Source: an uncultured Clostridium sp.
GTDB taxonomy: Bacteria; Bacillota; Clostridia; Clostridiales; Clostridiaceae
Length of the DNA stretch: 64,000 bases
Assembly: GCA_937927335.1 (NCBI GenBank)
Contig: CALBDU010000077.1
Coordinates: 1 to 64,000, forward strand
Reading direction: 5' to 3'
Notes under the pieces: generated by a model
The model's input: the letters and a program-made list of their open reading frames with translations, nothing else
Told to the model about the DNA's origin: nothing
Database searches by the model: none
Program-made: the position numbers and the translations under genes
Part shown: positions 48,598-57,727 of the stretch, piece after piece
Layout: every line of letters begins with the position of its first letter
How positions within the stretch are numbered: position 1 is the stretch's first letter

Positions 48598-50745
48598 GTG
48601 CTTGCAGCTAATCCTCTTAATGGATGGATCAATTCTAATGGACAATGGTCCTATTATAAAAATGGGACAAAGCTTGTGAATCAATGGAAATCAGATTCCA
48701 AAGGATGGTGCTTCCTAGGTAATGATGGAAATTGGTTAACAAATACGTTCCAAAACGACTCTCAGGGTCTATGCTACTTAGATGCCAACGGATACTGGTT
48801 TAAGACAGGGGGATGGAAACAAAATTCATCCACTAAGGCATGGTATTACATGGGCAGCAACGGCTATGCTGTAAAAAATGCATGGATGAAGGACTCTACC
48901 GGCTGGTGCTATTTAGGAGCAGACGGTGCCTGGGTAACAAATGACTGGGTAAAAGATTCCAAGGGCTGGTGCTTTATCGGCGCTAACGGCTATTGGGACG
49001 GAAAAGCCCAAATTCAAGCTGGAAATATTAATGAATTGAATGATGGTGCTTCCCATTCAGGAATGTACATAATTTCTGCATCAGGAAGTTATGGTTCTGC
49101 TGATGCATCTAAACCTACCACAATTAATGGAAATGTTATTATAAATTATACTGATGCTTCTTCCAAGGAAGTCATAAATTTAAACAATATGACTATCAAA
49201 GGAAAATTAACAGTTAATTTTGGAGCAGGAACATTAAATTTGAATAATGTCAAAGTAGCTGACGTAGATGTATTAAATGTAGGCTCAAGCTCATTTAATT
49301 GCAATGATAATACAGTTGTGGACAACCTATTTGTTCAGGACTTAAATAATGACGCTCACATAGTAGCAAATGGTAGTGCACGTATAATAAATACTACACT
49401 AAACTCAGGTGCATTAATAGAAGCAAGGGGAACTTCCACTGCTCCACCATTCCAAATCATAACAGTAGCACCTGTAACAGCACCTTCCAGTGCTAACACA
49501 GTTACATTCACCGGAGGCTTCTCAGGATCAAGTGTTAGTGTATTAGCTCCTGCAAATTTAAATCTTGCTCCAGGTGCAATGCTTGGTACCTTGACAGCCA
49601 ACGATGATCTTTCAATTATTGGACAAGGTTCAGTAGGAGTCTTAACTTTAGCAGCACCTACTGGTAATTTGAATCTTGGCATTCCAACTGTTGGCACATT
49701 GGTAGTTGGCAGCGGAGCTTCAGGTTCAAGCATAGTTATACCATCAGGTACAACTGTATCCACTTTGGATGTAAATGCTCCTGCAACTGTTTCAGGTACA
49801 GGCTCCATTACAAATGCTAACATTGGCGCCAGCGGCACAGTTATAGAAACAGCACCTGGAACTACATCAGTGGTATCCGGCGTTACAGCAACTGTTGGAG
49901 GCCAAACTGCAAATTCATCAAATTCAAATGTAATTAATGAAGTACCAGCCCCAGGCCAAACACCATCCTCTGGCGATAGCGGAAGTGGTGGAAGCGGCGG
50001 CGGTGGCGGAAGCACAGGAACAACCTATTCCGTATCAGCCGTTCTTGGCGGTGATCTTAGTGGCGTTTCAGTTAAAAATGGTGTAGCAGATGTTTCAGGT
50101 AAAGCATCAAGTCTGGAATTAAGCGACATCATAATAACTACTAAAGGCTACAACACAATAAAAAGCGTTGCAGTAAAAGGCTACAAGGGATCTTCTACAA
50201 TCAATGTTGATGTTGCTGATATTGCTCTAACAGATAATGACCCAACTACATTTAATGTAAGCACAGTGCTTGGTGCTGGTAAAACATCAATATCTCTTGG
50301 TACTTTAAGGGAAAAGTTTGGTGATTATATAACCTTTACTTTTGCAACTGATGATGATCCAATAGTTATCGATGTAATTTTAGATAAAGTAACAGCTAAA
50401 TTTACTGGAGCTTTAAGTGGTGTTGGCGTTACAACAAAGAGCGATGGTTCATTATCAGCAGATGCCTCTAATATAGATGGTAGCGTCATTCTGGATGAAA
50501 TCACACTTCATTCAAAGCTATACAGCAGTATTACAGCAGTTTCCGTTGCAGGAACCAATTACAACGTTACATTTGATGATCCAATAACTTTTGGCAGCAA
50601 TGATACTGCTAATTTCAGTTTAAGCACTGTATTGGGCAGCGCAGTTTCAATGGGAACTTTAAGAACTCTATTTGGTAACAGTGCTACTTTTACATTTACC
50701 GTAGATGGTAAGAGTATCCCTGTTTCAATACAATTAAATAATTAA
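48598..50745 (+). CDS. cell-wall-binding repeat protein, apparently 5'-truncated
   Basis: The frame of 715 residues begins directly in Trp-rich cell-wall/choline-binding-type repeats (GWINSNGQWSYYKNGTKLV and similar, about four to six units, residues 8-140). A beta-helix-like region follows (about 150-440). A linker of Ser and Gly (about 455-478) leads to two ~115-residue beta-domains that resemble each other (YSVSAVLGGDLSGVSVKNG and VTAKFTGALSGVGVTTKS; both with FxxSTVLG and F/Y-G-...-TFTF). No signal peptide or ribosome binding site precedes it, and a stop at 48583 closes the frame. It is probably a pseudogene or has a rearranged 5' end. The start is arbitrary (GTG). Confidence 0.65.
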   Translation: MLAANPLNGWINSNGQWSYYKNGTKLVNQWKSDSKGWCFLGNDGNWLTNTFQNDSQGLCYLDANGYWFKTGGWKQNSSTKAWYYMGSNGYAVKNAWMKDSTGWCYLGADGAWVTNDWVKDSKGWCFIGANGYWDGKAQIQAGNINELNDGASHSGMYIISASGSYGSADASKPTTINGNVIINYTDASSKEVINLNNMTIKGKLTVNFGAGTLNLNNVKVADVDVLNVGSSSFNCNDNTVVDNLFVQDLNNDAHIVANGSARIINTTLNSGALIEARGTSTAPPFQIITVAPVTAPSSANTVTFTGGFSGSSVSVLAPANLNLAPGAMLGTLTANDDLSIIGQGSVGVLTLAAPTGNLNLGIPTVGTLVVGSGASGSSIVIPSGTTVSTLDVNAPATVSGTGSITNANIGASGTVIETAPGTTSVVSGVTATVGGQTANSSNSNVINEVPAPGQTPSSGDSGSGGSGGGGGSTGTTYSVSAVLGGDLSGVSVKNGVADVSGKASSLELSDIIITTKGYNTIKSVAVKGYKGSSTINVDVADIALTDNDPTTFNVSTVLGAGKTSISLGTLREKFGDYITFTFATDDDPIVIDVILDKVTAKFTGALSGVGVTTKSDGSLSADASNIDGSVILDEITLHSKLYSSITAVSVAGTNYNVTFDDPITFGSNDTANFSLSTVLGSAVSMGTLRTLFGNSATFTFTVDGKSIPVSIQLNN

Positions 50746-50752
50746 TATAATA

Positions 50753-50785
50753 AAGGTATTGCTGAATTTCAGCAATACCTTATAT
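50753..50785. terminator. bidirectional terminator, wall protein / purine permease
   Basis: AAGGTATTGCTGAA pairs with TTCAGCAATACCTT, followed by ATATTTTTA. It lies between convergent genes. Confidence 0.88.
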
Positions 50786-50851
50786 TTTTATCTTTGAAAT
50801 TTATTATGGTGATCAGGGCCGTTACCAACAATTACTATCTATTATTGACTG

Positions 50852-52279
50852 CTATTGCAATATTGTAAACCTTAAAATAAATAATGCAGCCAGAATATAC
50901 ACAATTGGGTGTACTTCCTTGCCTCTTCCTGTAGCCAGCTTTACTATAGGATAGAATATTATACCTGAAGCTATTCCATTGGCAATGCTGTAGCTGAATG
51001 GCATCATGGCAATGGTGAAAAATGCAGGCAGAGCTTCTGTAAAATCATCAAAGTTGATTTTAGTTACAGAACCCATCATAAGTACTCCTACGATAACCAG
51101 TGCAGGGGCAGTAGCTTCCGCTGGAACCACACCTACAAGCCCTGAAAAGAATAATGCCAGTATAAATAATATTGCTACTGTGAAGGAAGTTAAACCTGTT
51201 CTACCACCTTCAGATACACCTGCGGTGGATTCCACGTAGGTAACTACTGTACTTGTTCCAAGCAGAGCTCCCGCAGTTGTAGCCACAGCATCTGAGATAA
51301 GAGCCTTGTTCATGTTCTTTACCCTGCCGTCAGCTTCTATCATGCCAGCCTTCTGAGCAGTACCAACCAAGGTTCCGATGGTATCAAACAAGTCAACCAG
51401 GCTGAAGGTTATTACAACCATAACAATACTTGATAAAGCTCCAACTATGCCAGCTTTTCCAACTCCTAAAAGCCCTCCAAAATCCAGTGCTAAGAAGGTT
51501 GGTGCCAGTGATGGAGGTGCGCTTATTAGCTGCACACCGGTTAGATGGGTAATTCCCAAGGGTATACCCACAAGTGTGGTTATTATTATTCCCAGCAAAA
51601 TAGAGCCTTTCACACCCCTGGACATTAAAATTGCAGTTATTGCGATACCAATAAGGGTTAACATGGCATGGGGAGTAGTAAAGCTTCCAAAGGTAACCAG
51701 GGTTTCGGCATTGCTTACTATTATCCCTCCGCTTTTAAGGCCTATCAAAGCTATAAAAAGTCCGATACCGCCGGATATGGCAAGTTTCAGATTGTGAGGC
51801 AGTGCATCCACAATTTTTTCTCTGATGGATGTCACTGTAATTATTATAAATATCACGCCTGAGGTGAATACGGCAGCTAACGCCTGCTGCCAGGTATAGC
51901 CCAAAGTAAGACATACGCTGTAGGTAAAAAACGCATTGAGTCCCATGCCTGGGGCTTGTGCAAAGGGCAGATTTGCATAAAGAGCCATGATTATGGTACC
52001 TACTGCTGCTGCGATACAGGTGGCTGCAAATATTGATGCCACAACAGGGTCGTTAATAGCTGATAGTCCAGCCTTAACTGCAGCTTCCCCCATTAAATGT
52101 TTTGAGTTCATGCCTGCCTGCATAAGAATACTTGGATTGACAAATATTATGTAGGCCATGGTTATAAAGGTAGTTATTCCAGCTAGTATTTCTGTCTTTA
52201 CATTGGTATTATTTTCAGACAGCTTAAAAAAAGAGTCCAAAAAAGATCTTGTCCCCGGTTGGGTTTTTCCATTGTGCAT
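50852..52279 (-). CDS. guanine/hypoxanthine permease, NCS2 AzgA type
   Basis: This proton-driven purine importer has 475 residues and about 13 helices. Hallmarks are NTNVKTEILAGITTFITMAYIIFVNP at the start, FAQAPGMGLNAFFTYSV and VTFSLVDLFDTIGTLVGTAQ. STVVTYVESTAGVSEGGRTGLTS is the substrate-site helix. A guanine-type riboswitch lies in its leader, which supports guanine or hypoxanthine as substrate. It matches PbuG/PbuO. Confidence 0.93.
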   Translation of the reverse strand: MHNGKTQPGTRSFLDSFFKLSENNTNVKTEILAGITTFITMAYIIFVNPSILMQAGMNSKHLMGEAAVKAGLSAINDPVVASIFAATCIAAAVGTIIMALYANLPFAQAPGMGLNAFFTYSVCLTLGYTWQQALAAVFTSGVIFIIITVTSIREKIVDALPHNLKLAISGGIGLFIALIGLKSGGIIVSNAETLVTFGSFTTPHAMLTLIGIAITAILMSRGVKGSILLGIIITTLVGIPLGITHLTGVQLISAPPSLAPTFLALDFGGLLGVGKAGIVGALSSIVMVVITFSLVDLFDTIGTLVGTAQKAGMIEADGRVKNMNKALISDAVATTAGALLGTSTVVTYVESTAGVSEGGRTGLTSFTVAILFILALFFSGLVGVVPAEATAPALVIVGVLMMGSVTKINFDDFTEALPAFFTIAMMPFSYSIANGIASGIIFYPIVKLATGRGKEVHPIVYILAALFILRFTILQ

Positions 52280-52316
52280 ATTCTGTTTTCCTCCTTAGAA
52301 TGAAAGGTTTCGTACT

Positions 52317-52388
52317 TCACCCATAGTCAGAAATTTCCGGTATTCTGGTAGAGACTCTTGAACCCTATTATCAAGATTATACGGATGA
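52317..52388 (-). ncRNA. guanine-type purine riboswitch
   Basis: On the minus strand the three-way junction reads GTATAATC, then the P2 arm CTTGA-TAATAGG-TTCAAG, GTCTCTACC, the P3 arm CAGAA-TACCGGAAA-TTTCTG and GACTATG. The specificity base in GACTATG is C (GAC, as in xpt, not GAT as in add), which selects guanine or hypoxanthine. It controls the permease gene 40 bp downstream. Confidence 0.95.
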
Positions 52389-52480
52389 CATATTTAAAAA
52401 TAATTACCTTAACCATAATAGCAAAGGAAATATATTAAGTCAATGCAGTGTCAGGCAGTTGAGGTTGACATTTAAAAGCT

Positions 52481-52514
52481 AAACCCGGGTATTTCACAAT
52501 ATTATACCCGGGTT
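52481..52514 (-). terminator. terminator after the HAD phosphatase gene
   Basis: AAACCCGGGTAT pairs with ATACCCGGGTTT around about 10 nt. It is a 12-bp perfect stem. The T run after it is weak. Confidence 0.75.
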
Positions 52515-52531
52515 TACTGATTCTATACAAT

Positions 52532-53299
52532 TTATATCCAGCCAAAATGTCTGCAGGCATATTCAATACCATCCTCATCAGAGCCTCTGGTTACAAAATC
52601 CGCAATTTGCTTCAAGGCATCTCTAGCATTACCCATAGCAATGGAGGTCCAATCTTCTTTGAACATTTTTATATCATTCATTCCATCGCCAAAAACCACA
52701 ATATCTTCTTTGGGTGCATTAATAAGCTGCGCCATTTTCATGATTCCAAGCTGCTTGTCATCGGGCTCAATGAAAAGGCATATAGGATTATACCTGACCT
52801 TTGGCAGCGGCTCCAGGGCATAAATACCCTTCTCCCTTTCAGGGTCACAGCTGATAAAAATCTTATAAAGCTGTTTCAGTTGTCTGTAGTCCATATCCGG
52901 TTCTATGATAGTCTTAATATAGGTATCCTTTACCTCCCTGGTAAACTGCTCTGTTTTACTATAACGCACCTTGGAGTTTTCATTTATGACCGCCCAGCTT
53001 ATCCCCTTTTGCTCAAGTTCATCAAGAAGGGTTATGGAGTGCTGAATATTTAAGGAGTTCAAATAAATGAGTCTGCCGTCCATAGTTAATCCGTTTCCAC
53101 CGTCGCTTACAAGATTTTCAATACCTATATTCCTGCAGCGTTCAAGGGCATCGCACTGAAGTCTGCCGGTTGCCACGGCTACAAAATGTCCCCTGTCCTC
53201 TAGCATCCTTATAGCCCTCCTGGCTGATTCCGTCACCTGGCCTGTGGCTCCAATGGTTAATGTTCCGTCATAATCAAAGAAGAAATACTTTTTTTTCAT
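52532..53299 (-). CDS. HAD-superfamily Cof-type phosphatase
   Basis: A sugar-phosphate or nucleotide phosphatase of HAD subfamily IIB, 255 residues. Motif I is FFFDYDGTLTIG (nucleophile and acid Asp). Motif II is VAVATGR, motif III the Lys in KQLGIMK, and motif IV VVFGDGMNDIKMF. I chose ATG at 53299. An ATG four codons earlier contains the ribosome binding site GGAGG itself. It is transcribed before the racemase repeat and ends in a strong hairpin. Confidence 0.92.
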   Translation of the reverse strand: MKKKYFFFDYDGTLTIGATGQVTESARRAIRMLEDRGHFVAVATGRLQCDALERCRNIGIENLVSDGGNGLTMDGRLIYLNSLNIQHSITLLDELEQKGISWAVINENSKVRYSKTEQFTREVKDTYIKTIIEPDMDYRQLKQLYKIFISCDPEREKGIYALEPLPKVRYNPICLFIEPDDKQLGIMKMAQLINAPKEDIVVFGDGMNDIKMFKEDWTSIAMGNARDALKQIADFVTRGSDEDGIEYACRHFGWI

Positions 53300-53310
53300 A
53301 AAAACCTCCA

Positions 53311-53345
53311 TATCTGATATCTGATGTGGCTGTCACCAGCTTGTT
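53311..53345 (-). repeat. stop-codon-linked dispersed repeat, copy 2
   Basis: The minus strand reads ACAAGCTGGTGACAGCCAC then ATCAGATATCAGATA, directly after the TGA stop of the racemase gene. It agrees almost perfectly with copy 1 at 2237. It fills the whole gap to the ribosome binding site of the HAD gene. Confidence 0.85.
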
Positions 53346-53995
53346 CAAATTTCACATATCCTTTTGTACATAAGCTCAGCAGGGTCTATAACCGGTAATG
53401 TGGTGAGCTTCTCCAATTCATCTTTAAGGTATGGGAAATGAGTGCATCCCAATATAACTGCACCAGCTTTATTATCAGTGAAAAATGCCATTAGGTCTTT
53501 AAGACAAAACTTGTCTATGATTTCCCTAGGTGGTGTGCCTTTTTCAATTTCCACTACCAGGGGAAGAATTCCAAGGCCCAGCACATCGCATTCAGGATTT
53601 TCCTTTTGGATTACCTTCTCAATTCCTGCAGCACTTTGGTTGTTTGCTGCCATTAAGCCTAATAGCTTATAATTATCTGCTATATGTCTGTATGCGGTGT
53701 ATGGCGTAACTATATTTATGTTTTCTTCCTCAGAAAGCTTATCCATATCTACTGCTGCACTCATGGAGTTGCAGTATACCATTGCAACATTTATTCCCTG
53801 TGCTTTTATCTGCTGAAGCTTAATTCTAACGTGCTCTTTCAGCAGGTCGGGTGATAATATCTGCAAGGCAGATTGCTCCTCCGGGGTAGCTGATATTGGA
53901 TACCCTGTAGCATCCACCCCCTTGGAAATGAGAAAATCAACACCCATTTTCGTATCCACCGGTGTGCCGGCAATTACAGCTGCTCTGATATTTTT
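53345..53995 (-). CDS. aspartate/glutamate racemase family protein
   Basis: A 216-residue enzyme with the two catalytic cysteines of the Asp/Glu racemase fold, VYCNSMSAAVD and ILGCTHFPYL, and AAVIAGTPVDTKMG at the N terminus. GTPVDTKMGVDFL fits the aspartate racemase-like group. I chose ATG at 53995. The ribosome binding site is weak (GTGGGGTG). It sits with the HAD gene in one short transcript. Confidence 0.85.
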   Translation of the reverse strand, partial: KNIRAAVIAGTPVDTKMGVDFLISKGVDATGYPISATPEEQSALQILSPDLLKEHVRIKLQQIKAQGINVAMVYCNSMSAAVDMDKLSEEENINIVTPYTAYRHIADNYKLLGLMAANNQSAAGIEKVIQKENPECDVLGLGILPLVVEIEKGTPPREIIDKFCLKDLMAFFTDNKAGAVILGCTHFPYLKDELEKLTTLPVIDPAELMYKRICEI

Positions 53996-54056
53996 CATTA
54001 ATCTACACCCCACTTATTTATATATTTACATTACACAATATATTATAGAGATGACT

Positions 54057-54458
54057 TTATTGCTCTGCCTGGCTCATTTCATCTGAAACAACCGGCTGAC
54101 CTTCTGCCCACTGACCTTCATGGTGTATTGTTCCGTCAGCATTGTAATAAATACCTTTGCCATGCTTAATATCATCCCTGTATTCACCGGTATATCTGGA
54201 GCCGTCATCATAATAATAGGTGCCAACCCCATGCCTTTTTCCATCCCTGAATTCTCCCTCATATTTGGAATTATTCGATATATAATGGTAGGTTCCCCAG
54301 CCGTCAGGATTCCTGCCTATGCATTCACCGATATATTTATCACCGTTTTTATATACGAAAGCATCATTTTTGCGCAGGCTGGAGCCCTCTTGAATTTCTG
54401 CAGGCATACTGCTCTGATGGCTTTTCTTCTTAAATATACTATTTAAAATTCCCATTCT
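54057..54458 (-). CDS. MORN-repeat protein
   Basis: A 133-residue protein with three to four MORN repeats: YIGECIGRNPDGWGTYHY, YEGEFRDGKRHGVGTYYY, YTGEYRDDIKHGKGIYYN and HEGQWAEGQP (about residues 46-125). MORN repeats form beta-hairpins, often at membranes or as scaffolds. I chose ATG at 54458, 6 nt after AAAGGAG. The function is unknown. Confidence 0.9.
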   Translation of the reverse strand, partial: RMGILNSIFKKKSHQSSMPAEIQEGSSLRKNDAFVYKNGDKYIGECIGRNPDGWGTYHYISNNSKYEGEFRDGKRHGVGTYYYDDGSRYTGEYRDDIKHGKGIYYNADGTIHHEGQWAEGQPVVSDEMSQAEQ

Positions 54459-54591
54459 GATTCTCCTTTCAAATGTCACATACTTAATATTAAGTATATT
54501 CCAAAAATTTCTTTTATTCAAGGCTGGCAGCTTTTTCAATCCCTCATTAAGTTAGTATTTTCAAATTATAGCAACTTATTCAAAAATAAAA

Positions 54592-54622
54592 CGAGGAGAG
54601 TATCTTTAAATACACTCCCCTC
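54592..54622 (-). terminator. terminator after the macA-like operon
   Basis: GAGGGGAGTGTAT pairs with ATACTCTCCTC (one bulge, one G-T) on the minus strand, followed by GTTTTATTTTTG. Confidence 0.7.
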
Positions 54623-54662
54623 AAAGCTATAATTCTACAGCTGCAGCTATTGTCATGGCAGA

Positions 54663-55865
54663 TTACTTGATCTTTACCAGTTCCCCCTCTTTCAAGGACT
54701 CAGGGGGCAAAACAATATACTGTTCCCCTGCCTTAATACCCTGAAGAATTTCAATATAATCCGCAGTCTCTAAGCCTGTGCTCACATATCTTTTAACAGC
54801 CTTTCCACTATCAATGACAAACAGATATTTTTTGCCGTTGTCCTCAGCCTTTACTGAGCTGTAAGCTACAGAAAGAGTATCAGGCTTTTCCAGCAGCTTT
54901 ACTAATATATCGGCCTCATAACCTGCTTTGAGGCTTAAATTTGGATTGTCAATGGATATTTCAACCTGAAATTTAGGCTGGGAGCTATTGGCAGTTTCGC
55001 TGGCGGAATCACTTATTCTGGAAACTGCACCATTATACTGTCCTGTAAGTCCCTTAACCGTAACCGTGCACCTCTGACCAGGCTTAAGGAGAACAGCATC
55101 CTCCTGAGCAACATCTGTTTTAACTATCATAGTGGATAGGTCCATCACCTGGACCCTGCTGCCCTGGGCTGGATATTGACCAGCTTTTTCATCAAGTATT
55201 GTAACAGTGCCTTTTATAGTGGATTTAATACTACTTTCCCATATCTTTCTGTTTAAATTTGCAATATCCATAGTCAAGGAATCCATTTGAGCTTTTTTAT
55301 CTGTTATGCCTGAGGAAATATCCAGGCTTTTATATTGTATTTCTGCGCTTTTCACCTGATTTTCTGCGGTAATAAGTGCAGTCTGGCTGGCACTGAATTC
55401 ATTTTGGGAGGCCATACCATTATCAAAAAGCACCTTTGTATCATTATAGCTGTCAAGTGCCTGAGCATACTGGTTTCTAGCGTTATCAAGATTTAATAGT
55501 GCCTGTTCCCTTGACACTGCTGTACTTTTTTTAAGGGCTTCCAGACTTAGATGAGCTTTTCCAAGCTGGTATTCCAGGTCAGAGGTGTCAAGCTTAAGGA
55601 TGGTATCACCTGCCTGGACACTGTCTCCAGTTCTTTTGAAAATTCCCATAACCTTTTGTGAGGTTCCAAGTACCTCATCGAAGACTGAACCCGCTTCTAT
55701 TTTGCCGTTGATGGTTATGGTTTGTACCAAGGTCCTTTGAGCAGCAGCTTCTGAAGCAATATCCACAGGCTTTTGGTTTATGGCATTGATTATTATAAAA
55801 GCCCCTGCTGCAATTATGGAAGCTGCTCCAGCAATTAATGCCAATTTCTTTTTATCTCTTGCCAT
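54663..55865 (-). CDS. MacA-like periplasmic adaptor (HlyD/RND family)
   Basis: A membrane-anchored adaptor of 400 residues. The N-terminal helix is LALIAGAASIIAAGAFIIINAI. The lipoyl-like halves flank a long coiled coil (about 95-190, SLEALKKSTAVSREQALLNL). AGYEADILVKLLEKPDTLSVAY and a C-terminal GEQYIVLPPESLKEGELVKI follow. It joins the LolD-like ATPase and the FtsX-like permease into an export or membrane-stress complex. It is the last gene of the B12-domain-permease-ATPase-adaptor operon. Confidence 0.92.
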   Translation of the reverse strand: MARDKKKLALIAGAASIIAAGAFIIINAINQKPVDIASEAAAQRTLVQTITINGKIEAGSVFDEVLGTSQKVMGIFKRTGDSVQAGDTILKLDTSDLEYQLGKAHLSLEALKKSTAVSREQALLNLDNARNQYAQALDSYNDTKVLFDNGMASQNEFSASQTALITAENQVKSAEIQYKSLDISSGITDKKAQMDSLTMDIANLNRKIWESSIKSTIKGTVTILDEKAGQYPAQGSRVQVMDLSTMIVKTDVAQEDAVLLKPGQRCTVTVKGLTGQYNGAVSRISDSASETANSSQPKFQVEISIDNPNLSLKAGYEADILVKLLEKPDTLSVAYSSVKAEDNGKKYLFVIDSGKAVKRYVSTGLETADYIEILQGIKAGEQYIVLPPESLKEGELVKIK

Positions 55866-55878
55866 ATAAGTGTCCCCC

Positions 55879-56565
55879 TCATCTTACAAGATCAAGATTT
55901 ATTCTGCCATCCTTGATTTCAATAATTCTATCAGTTTTTTCGGCAATTTTCCTATCATGGGTAATTATTATAAATGTAGTGTTATATTTCTTATTGATAT
56001 CCCTTAAGGTATCATATATTATTTCAGTGGTATCGGAGTCCAGGTTTCCTGTTGGTTCATCTGCCAGCACCAGCTTTGGATTCATAATTAGGGATCTGGC
56101 TATAGCTGTTCTTTGCTGCTGGCCTCCGGACATATTAATTGACAAATTATTTCTAACCTTGCTTAAGCCTATTATATCCATAAGCTCCTCAGCCCTTTGA
56201 AGGATTTCCCTGGAGGGCTTGTCATACTTAATTAGGTAGGGCATAAGTACATTTTCCAAAGCAGTAAACTCTGGCAGCAGGTAATGAAATTGAAATATAA
56301 AGCCTATTGTTTCATTTCTAAGTTCTGCTAGCTGGCTTTTTGTCATGTCTGCAGTATTTATGCCTGCTATATTCACCTCACCTGAGGTAGGCCTGTCCAA
56401 AGTTCCCATAATGTTTAGCAGCGTGGATTTACCGCTGCCGGATTGTCCTATAATGGAGTTGAAGGAGTGCTCCTTAATGCTAAGGTTTATATCAAATAGG
56501 ACCTGGGTTTTCACTGCCTCTCCAAAAACCTTGTTTATGTTTTTCAATACCAGAATATCATCCAT
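55879..56565 (-). CDS. MacB/LolD-type export ATPase
   Basis: An ATPase of 228 residues with Walker A IGQSGSGKSTLLNIMG, Q-loop FIFQFHYLLPEFTALENVLMP, signature NMSGGQQQRTAIARSLI and Walker B LVLADEPTGNLD. The ATG overlaps the permease gene by 8 bp. It drives the FtsX-like permease of this operon. The substrate is unknown. Confidence 0.94.
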   Translation of the reverse strand: MDDILVLKNINKVFGEAVKTQVLFDINLSIKEHSFNSIIGQSGSGKSTLLNIMGTLDRPTSGEVNIAGINTADMTKSQLAELRNETIGFIFQFHYLLPEFTALENVLMPYLIKYDKPSREILQRAEELMDIIGLSKVRNNLSINMSGGQQQRTAIARSLIMNPKLVLADEPTGNLDSDTTEIIYDTLRDINKKYNTTFIIITHDRKIAEKTDRIIEIKDGRINLDLVR

Positions 56566-57727
56566 TTCTAATCACCTCAATAGGGTCCAGCCTGGAGCTT
56601 TTCCTGGCAGGTACCAAGGCGGCCAGGGATGAAGCTGTTACTGCTGTTATAAAGGAAAATACAAAAAATACCGGGTCAATGGATAGTGCCACTATAGGAG
56701 TACCATCGGGATTTCTGGCAAATATAGTGAAGCTGTAGGAAAGTCCTAAACCTAGAATAATACCTAAAATGCCTCCCATAACCCCCAGCATAAGCCCCTG
56801 ATAGAAAAAAATGAGGCTGGCCTTGGAATTTTGTATGCCCATAGCTTTTAATATCCCTATCTGCTTTGACTTCTGCATAACAGAAATAGCCAGAACACTT
56901 GCTATACCCAGTACTACCGATATTATCACGAATACCTGGATCATGTAGCTGGATACACTTTGTCCGTTAAGCCCTGAAAGCAGCTGCTCATTTTCCTCCT
57001 TCCAGTTTGTTATGTTAAGCTCACCTTTTGAATTCAGGCCCTTCAAAGCCCCTGCAACCTCATCGGCAGTGAACACCTTACTGCTGTCCACCTGCATTTC
57101 TATAGAGGTAACCTTCCCTCTCTGGTCAAATAGAGCCTGAGCAGAAGCAAGGGAGGTTAAAAACCAATTTTTATTTATGCTTTGAACCTTAAGGTCAAAA
57201 ACCCCGGTGATCCTGAACTCCTGCTTAAGTCCACTGGGTATTGTAACTTCAATTTTATCCCCGGTGTGAACCCCAAGCTCCTTCTGAAGGTCCTTGCCTA
57301 TTGCTGCCTCAAAGTCCTTTTTGGGCAGGGCCCCGTCAATTAGCCTGCCCTTGATATTATATATTTTATCGGCCTCATTAAATATTACACCACGTATAAT
57401 TATTGACTCTGATTTATCATCATTATTAATAAAACCAGGCTGATCCAGCACTGGAGAAATTTTTTCAACTCTTTTTTCCTTTGTATCAATATATCTAACA
57501 AGCCTTTCATAGTCACTGATAAGCTTATCATCTGTAGTGGACTTTATGGTTATATGGGATGAGTTCCCTACCGTGGTATTTATAAGGCTCTTTTGCAGCC
57601 CTTGTATCAGAGATCCAATAAACACCTGTACCGACACCCCTATAGCTATACCCAGGGCAATAAGTGCAGTCTGGCCTCTGCCTGATTTTAAAAATCTAAT
57701 TGCTATTTTAAGTGAAATACCCATCAC
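56558..57727 (-). CDS. FtsX-like export permease
   Basis: A membrane permease of 389 residues with the MacB layout. Helix 1 (about 16-38) is followed by a ~200-residue extracellular domain (MacB_PCD). Three C-terminal helices follow, with KSKQIGILKAMGIQNSKASLIFFYQGLMLGVMGGILG and LVPARKSSRLDPIEVIRNG at the end. Start and end overlap the neighbours. It forms a tripartite-like pump with the ATPase and the adaptor, as seen in Gram-positive bacteria without an outer membrane. Confidence 0.93.
   Translation of the reverse strand: MMGISLKIAIRFLKSGRGQTALIALGIAIGVSVQVFIGSLIQGLQKSLINTTVGNSSHITIKSTTDDKLISDYERLVRYIDTKEKRVEKISPVLDQPGFINNDDKSESIIIRGVIFNEADKIYNIKGRLIDGALPKKDFEAAIGKDLQKELGVHTGDKIEVTIPSGLKQEFRITGVFDLKVQSINKNWFLTSLASAQALFDQRGKVTSIEMQVDSSKVFTADEVAGALKGLNSKGELNITNWKEENEQLLSGLNGQSVSSYMIQVFVIISVVLGIASVLAISVMQKSKQIGILKAMGIQNSKASLIFFYQGLMLGVMGGILGIILGLGLSYSFTIFARNPDGTPIVALSIDPVFFVFSFITAVTASSLAALVPARKSSRLDPIEVIRNG

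Noticed and set aside
49356..50015. A long Pro/Val-rich frame opposite the wall-binding protein
   Set aside because: It is the antisense reading of low-complexity Gly/Ser/Thr codons. No start signal or family resemblance is seen.
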